Shown here piece by piece: positions 16,992 through 24,609 of a stretch of 41,196 nucleotides of DNA. The first letter of the stretch is position 1. Every line of letters starts with the position of its first letter. The notes under the pieces are model-generated. The model saw nothing but the letters and a program-made list of their open reading frames with translations, made no database searches and had not been told where the DNA came from. The DNA is from Chitinophagaceae bacterium UBA4857. GTDB lineage: Bacteria > Bacteroidota > Bacteroidia > Chitinophagales > Chitinophagaceae. The stretch lies in assembly GCA_002399735.1 (NCBI GenBank), contig DHEF01000011.1, positions 1 to 41,196 of the forward strand. Direction: 5' to 3'. Position numbers and translations under genes: made by a program.

Positions 16992-17282
16992 TTAATTGGG
17001 CTGTACTGCCGGCAAACGATAATGTTGTCCATCCCACAAAAAAATCTCATCCAGTTCGTAATCCCAAAATTTAAACATGGGCGAACGTTCTAAAATCTTA
17101 ATCACTTCTTCACGGGTTTCAGCGTTTAGCGTAATCCATACACGTTGGGTTTCCATACTTACAATATACTGCTCTATCACTTCTTTGTTAATTAAAAAGT
17201 TGATGTAGGTGCGGTGTGGCGGTACCAGTTCGTTAAAACCTTCGCCCATTGTAAAATGTATAGTAACTTGATATTTAGTCAT
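16992..17282 (-). CDS. small YciI/muconolactone-isomerase-like protein, function unknown
   Basis: The 96-residue soluble protein has no signal peptide. Its pattern (MTKYQVTIHFTMGEGFNELVPPHR, INKEVIEQYIVSMETQRVWITLNAETREEVIKILERSPMF, YELDEIFLWD) fits a ferredoxin-like alpha-beta fold of the dimeric alpha-beta barrel type, as in YciI or muconolactone isomerase relatives. Such proteins often have unknown roles; no catalytic motif can be assigned here. It is a single gene next to mtaB on the same strand, about 100 bp after mtaB ends. Confidence 0.72.
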   Translation of the reverse strand: MTKYQVTIHFTMGEGFNELVPPHRTYINFLINKEVIEQYIVSMETQRVWITLNAETREEVIKILERSPMFKFWDYELDEIFLWDGQHYRLPAVQPN

Positions 17283-17382
17283 GTTATTAAAAAGACAAAT
17301 GAAACTACCAAACGTTGCATTAAAAGGGAAAATAATACATTTTACTGAAGATGCAAATTATTGCAGGTGTTGAAATACTATG

Positions 17383-18675
17383 CTAGATCTTCCAATCTAC
17401 AATATTATTAGCCCATTCCTCACGGTAAGGGGTGCTAATGCGAATGTAGTTATCGGTATAACCTTCCATCATGCCATTTTTGTTATGGTCTTCAAACAAT
17501 ACTTTGCGGGTTTGGCCGGCGTGTTGCGAAGTAAAGTATTGCATTTTCATGTATGAAAGATTGCGCAAGGTTTTATTACGCTCATTACGTACCTGCATAG
17601 GTACGACAGGCTCAATGTCTAATGCTAATGTATTGGCTCTTTCTGAGTAAGTAAATACGTGTAAATAACTAATGTCCAGGCTATGTAAAAAGTCGAAAGT
17701 TTCTTTAAATAACTCATCAGTTTCGCCGGGAAAACCAACAATTACATCTACACCAATAGCGCAATGCGGCATCAATGTTTTAATCAGCTTTACCCTGTCT
17801 GCATACAACTCACGTTTATAACGTCTGCGCATGGCAGCCAATACCGTGTTGCTACCACTTTGCAAGGGAATATGAAAATGAGGCATAAACTTATCGCTAT
17901 TGGCTACAAATTCAATTATCTCGTTGCTTAACAGGTTAGGTTCAATAGATGAAATACGGTAACGGTCAATATCTTCTACTTTTTCCAGGGCTTGTATCAG
18001 CTCAAAAAAGTTTTCCTCGCGGTTGTTCATACCAATGGTAACACCGGCACCATCGGGGCCTTTGCCAAAATCACCAAGGTTAATGCCGGTTAGTACAATT
18101 TCCTTCGTTCCTTTTGCGGCTAACTCATGTACATTGGTTAGCACATTTTGTATAAGATCACTGCGGCTTTTGCCACGGGCCATAGGAATGGTACAAAATG
18201 AACAGTTATAATCGCAGCCATCCTGTACTTTTAAAAAGGTACGGGTACGGTCGGCAAGCGAGTAGGAGGTATTAAAGCCGGTTACTTCACCAATATCGCA
18301 ACTGCAAATTTTAGCAGAGTCACCTTTGCTTAGCTCACGTATATGTTGGGCTATATTAAACTTTTCGGCGGCACCCAGTACAAGGTCAACACCAGGAATT
18401 TCTGAAATTTCCTTGGGCTTTAATTGTGCGTAACAACCGGTGATAACTACCAGACTTTCAGGGGCTTTACGCTGAATGCGGCGTACCAACTGGCGACATT
18501 CTTTGTCAGCATTTTCGGTAACAGAACAGGTATTAATTACATATACATCGGCATGGTCGGTAAATTCTCTTTTTTCAAAACCTTCATTTTCCATTAAACG
18601 GGAAATAGAGGAGGTTTCGGCGTAATTAAGTTTACAACCCAGGGTATGAAATGCTACTGTTTGTGCTGCTGCCAT
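17383..18675 (-). CDS. mtaB: tRNA threonylcarbamoyladenosine methylthiotransferase MtaB
   Basis: MtaB adds a methylthio group at C2 of t6A37 in tRNAs that read ANN codons. The N-terminal UPF0004 domain has FHTLGCKLNYAET, NTCSVTENADKECRQ and TGCYAQLKP with three cysteines for the auxiliary [4Fe-4S] cluster. The radical SAM motif DGCDYNCSFCTIP has C154, C158 and C161. Later motifs are LTGINLGDFG, SSIEPN, HIPLQSGS and GFPGET, and the end is a short TRAM-like region. Length is 430 aa from the ATG at 18675. An upstream start at 18738 would add residues (MANYLIISFSNC) not found in the family. Confidence 0.93.
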   Translation of the reverse strand: MAAAQTVAFHTLGCKLNYAETSSISRLMENEGFEKREFTDHADVYVINTCSVTENADKECRQLVRRIQRKAPESLVVITGCYAQLKPKEISEIPGVDLVLGAAEKFNIAQHIRELSKGDSAKICSCDIGEVTGFNTSYSLADRTRTFLKVQDGCDYNCSFCTIPMARGKSRSDLIQNVLTNVHELAAKGTKEIVLTGINLGDFGKGPDGAGVTIGMNNREENFFELIQALEKVEDIDRYRISSIEPNLLSNEIIEFVANSDKFMPHFHIPLQSGSNTVLAAMRRRYKRELYADRVKLIKTLMPHCAIGVDVIVGFPGETDELFKETFDFLHSLDISYLHVFTYSERANTLALDIEPVVPMQVRNERNKTLRNLSYMKMQYFTSQHAGQTRKVLFEDHNKNGMMEGYTDNYIRISTPYREEWANNIVDWKI

Positions 18676-18689
18676 ATTAAATAAGTTGG

Positions 18690-18697
18690 CAAAGGTA
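18690..18697 (-). promoter_or_regulatory. putative -7 box for mtaB
   Basis: On the minus strand TACCTTTG matches TAnnTTTG and ends 14 nt before the chosen ATG. This supports the shorter start. No -33 box is visible. Confidence 0.3.
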
Positions 18698-18800
18698 GCT
18701 AAACAATTAGAAAATGAGATAATTAGATAATTTGCCAATTAGATTTACTACTAAACACAATGATTGCCAAAATGTTGTGTTATACAGCCGCATAACACGA

Positions 18801-18873
18801 TGCTGATTAGCGATATGCAGCACAAGTGTGCGACGCAAGTAAAGCTCAATCAAGGGAGGGACGATGGCATCAT
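18801..18873 (+). repeat. repeat family A copy
   Basis: TGCTGATTAGCGATATGCAG, CACAAGTGTGCGACGCAAG and AAGCTCAATCAAGGGAGGGA in succession. The last segment is shared with the copy at 8612 (TTCAATCAAGGGTGGGA), showing that homology runs past the core. The 332-bp gap 18676-19007 otherwise holds only the topA terminator. Confidence 0.78.
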
Positions 18874-18964
18874 AAAAATAATTATACTTAGTCAGAGTTC
18901 AAAGTCCCTTTAAATTCCTGAGAGAAACGAAAGGAAGGAGCAAAGCTCGAAGGGTTGCTGACCC

Positions 18965-18994
18965 AATAAAAATAAACCCCTCCTTCGGAGGGGC
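18965..18994 (-). terminator. intrinsic terminator of topA
   Basis: Arms 18977-18983 (CCCCTCC) and 18987-18993 (GGAGGGG) pair around a 3-nt loop. On the minus strand TTTATTTTTATT follows. It lies 15 bp after the topA stop. Confidence 0.85.
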
Positions 18995-19007
18995 TTTGGG
19001 AGGCTTT

Positions 19008-21581
19008 TTATTTTTTCTTAGATGCGGCCTTTTTTGGCGCTGCTTTCTTTTTTGCTGCGGCTTTTTTCTTGGCAGGAGCCTTTTTCGTGAAAGCACCGGG
19101 TACTTCCAACTCAATCATTTGTTTTACCTCATCTAAAGTAAGCAATGCGGCTTCTTCCGGTGTGTACTTACTGTCGTCTTTTTTACGAGGCATTTTCACC
19201 ATTTTTTTACCAAAACGAATGAAAGGACCCCAACGACCATTTTCCAACGCTACCTTATCATCGGCCCAGCGTTGTATGTAACGGTTATCTTCTTTTTTAA
19301 TTTTTGCTTCAATCAATTCGTTAATATCAGCTTGCTTCAGGTTATTAAAGTCGTAACGTTTAGGTACATTAATAAACATACCATCCCATTTAATAAATGG
19401 CCCAAAACGGCCTGTACCTTTTGTTACGGGTTTGTTGTCGTAGCTGGCAACAGGTGCATCGGCCTTTTGTTTTTCTTTAATAAATTGTATAGCTTGATCT
19501 ACCGTAACAGATGCTAATTCAGTACCACGGGGAATAGAAATAAAATCATCACCCCATTTAACGTATGGTCCAAAACGACCAACATTAACGGATATGTCTT
19601 TGCCTTCGTACTGGCCTAAAGTGCCTTGAATTTTGAACAATTCCATCGCTTCATCAAAAGTGATAGTTTCTATACTAACCCCGTTTGGTATTTTAGCAAA
19701 GCGTGGTTTATCTTCATCATCGGCATTGCCAATTTGTACCATGGGGCCATAACGTCCCATTCGTGCCACAACAGGTTTGCCACTTTCCGGGTCAATACCC
19801 AACTCGTGTTCGCCTTTTATACGCTCTGCATTCTCAATGGTATTGTCAACATCTTTTTTAAACGGACTATAAAAATCGTCTATCATTTTATTCCACTTCA
19901 GCTTGCCTTCGGCCACTTCATCAAACTCACCTTCCACTTTGGCGGTAAAGCCATAGTCCATAATATCCTGGAAGTACTGTTTTAAAAAATCGGTAACCAC
20001 CAGGCCAAGATCGGTAGGGAATAACTTGCCTTTTTCGGCACCGGTCATTTCATGATCCTGCTTTTGTGTAATAGCATTATTCTTTAAGAGTAATATTCTG
20101 AAATCGCGGCGAACACCTTCTTTCTCTCTTTTCTCAACATATTCTCTTTTTAAAATGGTAGAGATAGTTGGGGCGTAGGTAGAAGGTCTGCCAATACCCA
20201 TTTCCTCCAGCTTTTTTACCAGCGAAGCCTCGGTAAAACGTGGCTGCGGACGGCTAAAACGTTCGGTAGCTTTCATTTCTTTTAAAGGCAGAGCCTGTTT
20301 TACCTGTAAAGGCGGTAACATACCTTCCTGTGTATCTTCTTCATCGTCCTCGTCTTTATCCTCCCGATACACTTTTAAGAAGCCTTCAAATTTTAATACC
20401 TCACCGCTTGCAGTAAGCTCTTCTTTATTTGTTGATATGTCAATTTTGGCAATTGTTTTTTCCAGTTCGGCATCAGCCATTTGGCTGGCCATGGTACGTT
20501 TCCAAATTAGTTCGTACAAGCGGCGCCAATCCGGATCATCCACCGTTAGTTTTTCCATATAGGTAGGGCGGATGGCCTCATGCGCTTCCTGTGCTCCCTG
20601 GTTTTTATTTTTATAACGGCGAAATTGATGATACTCCTCACCATACATACCTTTCACCGTGCGGGTAATATCGCCAAGGGCTGTATCACTTAAATTCACA
20701 CTATCGGTACGCATATAAGTTATATGACCATTCTCATACAAACGCTGTGCAATTTGCATGGTACGGGCCACACCATAACCTAATTTTCGGGACGCTTCCT
20801 GTTGTAATGTTGATGTGGTAAAAGGTGGTGCAGGCGTACGTTTACCGGGTTTTACCTGAATATCTTTTACTGTATAATCAGCGCCGACACAGCTTTCTAA
20901 AAACTTTTGCGCATCGGCAACCTGATCGTACTTAGCACCTTCGGCTTTAAAAGTTATATTTTTTCCGCCGGCATCATTGGCGGTAAAAAAAGCATCAATT
21001 TTAAAACTGCTTTGCGCAGTAAACGCATTTATCTCACGTTCTCTTTCTGCTATTAAACGTACGGCAACACTTTGTACACGACCTGCACTCAGGTTATTAC
21101 GCATACTCATTTTGCGCCATAATACCGGGCTCAATTCAAAACCCACAATGCGGTCCAATACACGACGGGCCTGTTGTGCATTCACCAAATTCATGTCTAA
21201 CAAACGAGGATTTTTTACCGCGTTTTCAATAGCCGGTTTTGTAATCTCGTGAAAAACTATTCGTTTGGTGGTAGATGGATTTAAACCCAACACCTCACAT
21301 AAATGCCAGCTAATGGCCTCACCTTCACGGTCCTCATCCGTTGCTAACCATACTTCTTCTGATTTTGATGCTAGTGATTTTAATTCCTTAACTACCTTTT
21401 CTTTATCGTCAGATATAATGTATCGAGGTTCAAAGTTTTTTTCAATATCAATACCCATTCCCGCCTTCTCTAAATCACGTATATGCCCAAAACAACTCTT
21501 TACCTGAAAGTCTTTTCCAAGTATTTTTTCAATTGTTTTTGCTTTCGCCGGGCTCTCTACTATTAACAGGTTTTTCGCCAT
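19008..21581 (-). CDS. topA: type I DNA topoisomerase (topoisomerase IA)
   Basis: TopA relaxes negative supercoils by single-strand passage. The Toprim domain at the N-terminus reads NLLIVESPAKAKTIEKILG, with EVWLATDEDREGEAISWHL. The active-site tyrosine is in HITYMRTDSVNLS (Tyr289). EEMGIGRPSTYAPTISTI and EVEGEFDE-like segments complete the core. The C-terminus has no Cys4 zinc fingers. Instead there are four GRxGPxxxxG repeats (GRYGPMVQIG, GRFGPYVKWG, GRFGPFIKWD, GRWGPFIRFG), followed by a 25-residue Lys/Ala-rich tail (KKAPAKKKAAAKKKAAPKK). The tail probably adds non-specific DNA binding. Length is 857 aa. Confidence 0.96.
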   Translation of the reverse strand: MAKNLLIVESPAKAKTIEKILGKDFQVKSCFGHIRDLEKAGMGIDIEKNFEPRYIISDDKEKVVKELKSLASKSEEVWLATDEDREGEAISWHLCEVLGLNPSTTKRIVFHEITKPAIENAVKNPRLLDMNLVNAQQARRVLDRIVGFELSPVLWRKMSMRNNLSAGRVQSVAVRLIAEREREINAFTAQSSFKIDAFFTANDAGGKNITFKAEGAKYDQVADAQKFLESCVGADYTVKDIQVKPGKRTPAPPFTTSTLQQEASRKLGYGVARTMQIAQRLYENGHITYMRTDSVNLSDTALGDITRTVKGMYGEEYHQFRRYKNKNQGAQEAHEAIRPTYMEKLTVDDPDWRRLYELIWKRTMASQMADAELEKTIAKIDISTNKEELTASGEVLKFEGFLKVYREDKDEDDEEDTQEGMLPPLQVKQALPLKEMKATERFSRPQPRFTEASLVKKLEEMGIGRPSTYAPTISTILKREYVEKREKEGVRRDFRILLLKNNAITQKQDHEMTGAEKGKLFPTDLGLVVTDFLKQYFQDIMDYGFTAKVEGEFDEVAEGKLKWNKMIDDFYSPFKKDVDNTIENAERIKGEHELGIDPESGKPVVARMGRYGPMVQIGNADDEDKPRFAKIPNGVSIETITFDEAMELFKIQGTLGQYEGKDISVNVGRFGPYVKWGDDFISIPRGTELASVTVDQAIQFIKEKQKADAPVASYDNKPVTKGTGRFGPFIKWDGMFINVPKRYDFNNLKQADINELIEAKIKKEDNRYIQRWADDKVALENGRWGPFIRFGKKMVKMPRKKDDSKYTPEEAALLTLDEVKQMIELEVPGAFTKKAPAKKKAAAKKKAAPKKAASKKK

Positions 21582-21853
21582 ATTTACTCCTTTATTATAT
21601 ATACCACTTCCGTTTTGGAAGTTGGCAAGTTAATCAAGAATACCAAATTTTTTTCCATTTTGTCAAAACAACGGCCGTTTTGGCATCAATATATCCAGAT
21701 TTGACAACTGTTTCAGCCATTAAGTGGCTTTTCCTGAAATTGGCTACTGTATTGGTTTACATGGTTTTTTAACTTCTTCAACAAATCCTAAAATATTATT
21801 CCAAAACTTTTTTTAAAAATTTTTCTGACTGGTGTTTTTTATTATGTACCCAA
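21582..21853. other. gene-free stretch between topA and cysteine desulfurase
   Basis: I see no coding sequence here. It is AT-rich with several T-runs. No clear TAnnTTTG box is found near the topA start. Confidence 0.4.
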
Positions 21854-21917
21854 CTTTTGTGCTACTATCAGCTTCCGTTGCGTCGCACACTTGTACTTTC
21901 TGTTCGCTAATCAGCAG
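21854..21917 (-). repeat. repeat family A copy (best-preserved 3' half)
   Basis: Read on the plus strand: TTTTGTGCTACTATCAGC, TTCCGTTGCGTCGCACAC, TTGTACTTTCTGTTCGC and TAATCAGCAG. It carries both miniature inverted repeats of the family: TGCG-T-CGCA in the core and GCT-AATC-AGC at the end. Confidence 0.8.
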
Positions 21918-22058
21918 GGAAAGTCCGTAAGTCGGAAAGTCTGAAAAGACGGGAAGACGTGAAGACGGAGAGTCGGAATGGCTGTTTTTGTCAATTGTCA
22001 ATTGTCACTTGTCAATTTAGTTCTCTCCTATGAACTATTAACTATGAACCATTAACTT
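21918..22058 (+). repeat. short-period repeat arrays B, C and D in order
   Basis: B units (AAGTCCGTAAGTCGGAAAG, GAAGACGTGAAGACGG) run to about 21979. C units (TCAATTGTCAATTGTCAC) run from 21990 to 22019, and D units (ATGAACTATTAAC, ATGAACCATTAAC) from 22029 to 22058. They follow a family A copy directly. Confidence 0.7.
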
Positions 22059-22100
22059 CCCTCAACCCAATTTCCATTTTTCGATGTTTAGCGGAATAGT

Positions 22101-22108
22101 TAACTTTG
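22101..22108 (+). promoter_or_regulatory. putative -7 box for the cysteine desulfurase gene
   Basis: TAACTTTG matches TAnnTTTG, 40 nt before the ATG at 22149. The -33 position has TTTTTCG instead of TTG. Confidence 0.35.
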
Positions 22109-22148
22109 CAGCGCTTTTATCTAAACTTATTATTAGAAATACTTGAGA

Positions 22149-23276
22149 ATGAACAGGATTTACTTTGATAATGCTGCAACTACGGCTTTAGATCAGGATG
22201 TGTTAGATGCCATGATGCCTTACATGACTACTCAGTTTGGTAATCCGTCGTCTATTTACTCCTATGGCCGCGAAACAAAACTGGCTATTGAAAAAGCACG
22301 TAAGTCGGTAGCAGCCCTGTTACAAGCTCACCCCAGCGAAATATTTTTTACCAGCGGTGGTACCGAAAGTAATAATACCGCTATTCTTTCTGCTATCCGT
22401 GATTTAGGGTGCAAACATATTATCAGTTCGCCCATCGAACATCATGCGGTTTTACATACGGTAGAACATTATACCCATGCCGGTTTGGTAACCAGCAGCA
22501 CGGTAAAATTAAAAGCTGATGGTCATGTTGATTTAGAAGATTTAGAACAACAATTAGCCAATGCAAAAGAACGATGTTTGGTGTCCTTAATGCATGCCAA
22601 TAACGAAATTGGTAATTTATTACCCATAAAAGCTGTTGGTGAGTTGTGCGAAAAGTATCATGCTATTTTTCATTCGGATTGTGTGCAAACGGTAGGGCAT
22701 TACCCAATTGATTTAAGTAAATTACATGTACATTTTATTTCCGGTGCGGGGCATAAATTTCACGGGCCAAAAGGCGTAGGTATTTTATACATTAATAAAG
22801 ATGTAAAAATTAAACCGTTTATTTTTGGTGGCGGACAAGAAAGAAATATGCGTGCCGGTACCGAAAACTTATATGGCATAGTAGGTTTTGCTAAAGCCTT
22901 AGAAAATGCAATGGCCAACTACGAAACAGATAGTGCTGGCATTATAGCCGTCAAAAAATACATGAGGGAACAATTACAAGCGCATGTTCCGGACGTATCA
23001 TTTAATGGCGATCAGAATGGTAGTTGTTTGTACACGGTGTTAAATGTATCCTTCCCAAAAACGGAAATGTCTGAAATGTTATTGTTTAACCTAGATATGA
23101 ACGGCATATGTGTTTCCGGTGGTAGTGCCTGCAGTAGTGGCGCAAACCAGGGGTCGCATGTTATACAAGCTATTAATACCAGTCCTGATAGAGTTGCAGT
23201 ACGTTTTTCATTTTGTAAACACAATACAATAGAAGAAGTAGATGCTGTAATAGCCAAGGTAAAGGAACTGATATAA
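22149..23276 (+). CDS. cysteine desulfurase (NifS/IscS family)
   Basis: This PLP enzyme takes sulfur from L-cysteine and supplies it as persulfide for Fe-S clusters or tRNA thiolation. From the ATG at 22149 it is 375 aa, starting MNRIYFDNAATT; a TTG two codons upstream is less likely. Other motifs are FTSGGTESNNTAI, SSPIEHHAVL, LVSLMHANNEIGN, HSDCVQTVGHYPIDL, SGAGHKFHGPKGVG (PLP lysine K203), GGGQERNMRAGTENL and SGGSACSSG (catalytic cysteine C328). It is probably the general desulfurase. No scaffold gene (iscU, sufBCD) is adjacent, so whether it is the IscS or NifS form is uncertain. Confidence 0.93.
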   Translation: MNRIYFDNAATTALDQDVLDAMMPYMTTQFGNPSSIYSYGRETKLAIEKARKSVAALLQAHPSEIFFTSGGTESNNTAILSAIRDLGCKHIISSPIEHHAVLHTVEHYTHAGLVTSSTVKLKADGHVDLEDLEQQLANAKERCLVSLMHANNEIGNLLPIKAVGELCEKYHAIFHSDCVQTVGHYPIDLSKLHVHFISGAGHKFHGPKGVGILYINKDVKIKPFIFGGGQERNMRAGTENLYGIVGFAKALENAMANYETDSAGIIAVKKYMREQLQAHVPDVSFNGDQNGSCLYTVLNVSFPKTEMSEMLLFNLDMNGICVSGGSACSSGANQGSHVIQAINTSPDRVAVRFSFCKHNTIEEVDAVIAKVKELI

Positions 23277-23300
23277 AATTATAAGTACATTATTACGCAT

Positions 23301-23331
23301 AAAAAGCCTGAGTTTTCTCAGGCTTTTTGTT
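23301..23331. terminator. bidirectional terminator between convergent genes
   Basis: The arms 23301-23312 (AAAAAGCCTGAG) and 23317-23328 are exact reverse complements with a TTTT loop. T- and A-runs on each side allow it to serve both the desulfurase gene (+) and the CFI-box gene (-). Confidence 0.9.
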
Positions 23332-23358
23332 TTTAGATAAGGCAGATGGTTATGGTGT

Positions 23359-24195
23359 TTATAAATATTGTAACATCATTTGTTTTACAAATGCAGTATA
23401 ATAATCTGTAGCTTCCTTATGTTGTCCTTGTTTAATCATTGCTACCGAAGGTTGTACTAATTTATCATGTATATAGTCTAATATCTCCGGCCGGTTTTCA
23501 AAGTCTTTCATTGTTTTCAACATTCTTGGCCCTTCTGTTTTATATGTTTTTAGTAACTGTTTGCCCTCAGCAGTATTGGCTATATAATTATTTCTAAGCC
23601 AGCGTAAGGTTTGCAGTTCGTCACAATCATCAGCCTTGCCTTTATGAAAAACACAGGCTGTTGTTAAGAAACAAGCATCATCATCGCTACTGCTGCTAGG
23701 TGAGGTAGTAGCTACACTCTCATATTTAAAGGTGAGTTGCGGTGTGCCGTCTTTTTTCAAAATATTGATTAAAGAAAAAGTAATGCACTCCAGTGTCATT
23801 GTTTTATTAAGGCTACCGCTTGGTTTACTGTCGCCGGAAACCTTTTCGTTAAGTTTTACCTCCACTTTATAAGTGCCGTTATTCACATTTGTTTTCTCAG
23901 CCTTCGTTATGTCGTAAAACAGGTTTACCGTTTTGGTTGCGCCGCTTGTTTTGTCTAAAATGGTAATAACCTGTATTTCTAATAATTTATCTTTTGGGGT
24001 TGCTAAGGCAAAGTCGGTAATGCCTTTATGTATTAGTTTAAAAATATAGCTTACTGTTTTATCTTTTTCGGTAGTATTTCTAAGGGCATAAGTGCTGGGA
24101 TAGTTTTGGCTGGTACTGCTACGAACAGCAATTGGTAAAGCTGCAATGGTGGCTAAAGCCATACTTCCTTTTTGTAAAAAGTTTCTACGGTTCAT
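23359..24195 (-). CDS. Tat-signal protein with a CFI-box-like C-terminal region
   Basis: The 278-residue product begins MNRRNFLQKGSMALATIAALPIA, a twin-arginine signal (RRNFLQK followed by a hydrophobic stretch), so export of a folded protein is likely. Residues 30-165 form a beta-rich region without a recognised fold. After a Ser/Asp linker (TTSPSSSSDDD) comes CFLTTACVFHKGKADDCDELQTLRWLRNNYI, then a helical segment to the end. The CFLTTAC...DDCxELQTLRxxR pattern resembles the CFI-box C-terminal domain of unknown function, which I recall from bacterial proteins. Three cysteines (CFLTTAC and DDC) could bind metal or form disulfides. Function unknown; the family match is by memory only. Confidence 0.7.
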   Translation of the reverse strand: MNRRNFLQKGSMALATIAALPIAVRSSTSQNYPSTYALRNTTEKDKTVSYIFKLIHKGITDFALATPKDKLLEIQVITILDKTSGATKTVNLFYDITKAEKTNVNNGTYKVEVKLNEKVSGDSKPSGSLNKTMTLECITFSLINILKKDGTPQLTFKYESVATTSPSSSSDDDACFLTTACVFHKGKADDCDELQTLRWLRNNYIANTAEGKQLLKTYKTEGPRMLKTMKDFENRPEILDYIHDKLVQPSVAMIKQGQHKEATDYYTAFVKQMMLQYL

Positions 24196-24325
24196 ATTGT
24201 GGCGGTTTTTTATGTAACAAGATTAAGCTTGTTTATTAAATAATACAATACCCTCCAACGGGTATGTTTCAAAAAAAGTTTCTAGACATGGTTTGAATGT
24301 TGTTGCAGACTTTTCGATCTGTGGG

Positions 24326-24389
24326 TGAGGGATGGAAGCGGCATCCTTTTGCGCAGCATCGGCCAATGGCAGCGTGTGGCAAAAGATAC
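24326..24389 (-). repeat. dispersed repeat family F, copy 2 (inverted)
   Basis: The reverse complement of this block matches 3253-3316 at 58 of 64 positions. GGGGACACCCC at 24478-24488 corresponds to GTGTCCCC near copy 1. The surrounding gap 24196-24609 (414 bp) holds also two small hairpins (TACCC/GGGTA at 24249-24264 and GCAAC/GTTGC at 24410-24424), but no gene that I can support. Confidence 0.7.
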
Positions 24390-24609
24390 AACATAGGCGA
24401 GTGATGAAGCAACTTAATGTTGCTTTATCCCGAAGGTTACCAACGTAGTTGCCCTATTCCGTGTTGTTTTTTACAAGGGGACACCCCATAAAATTTAGCG
24501 GTAAAAATGTATAGTGCCGGGCGGATGTTTTTTATTTAAATGGCGTCATACTGTGATGAAACCTTATTATATTTAGGTTTTCCTCTAATTCACAATATTC
24601 AAACTATTC

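Noticed and set aside
18676..18738. N-terminal extension of MtaB
   Set aside because: The first 21 residues do not match the family, and a TAnnTTTG box lies between the two possible starts.
21813..22001. 62-aa open frame on the minus strand
   Set aside because: It is entirely made of family A and B repeat sequence.
16856..22058. CRISPR array as an explanation for the regular short repeats
   Set aside because: The units are only about 7-14 nt, degenerate and without unique spacers; no cas genes are present.
22143..22148. TTG start of the cysteine desulfurase
   Set aside because: The ATG two codons later begins MNRIYFDNAATT, which matches the family start.
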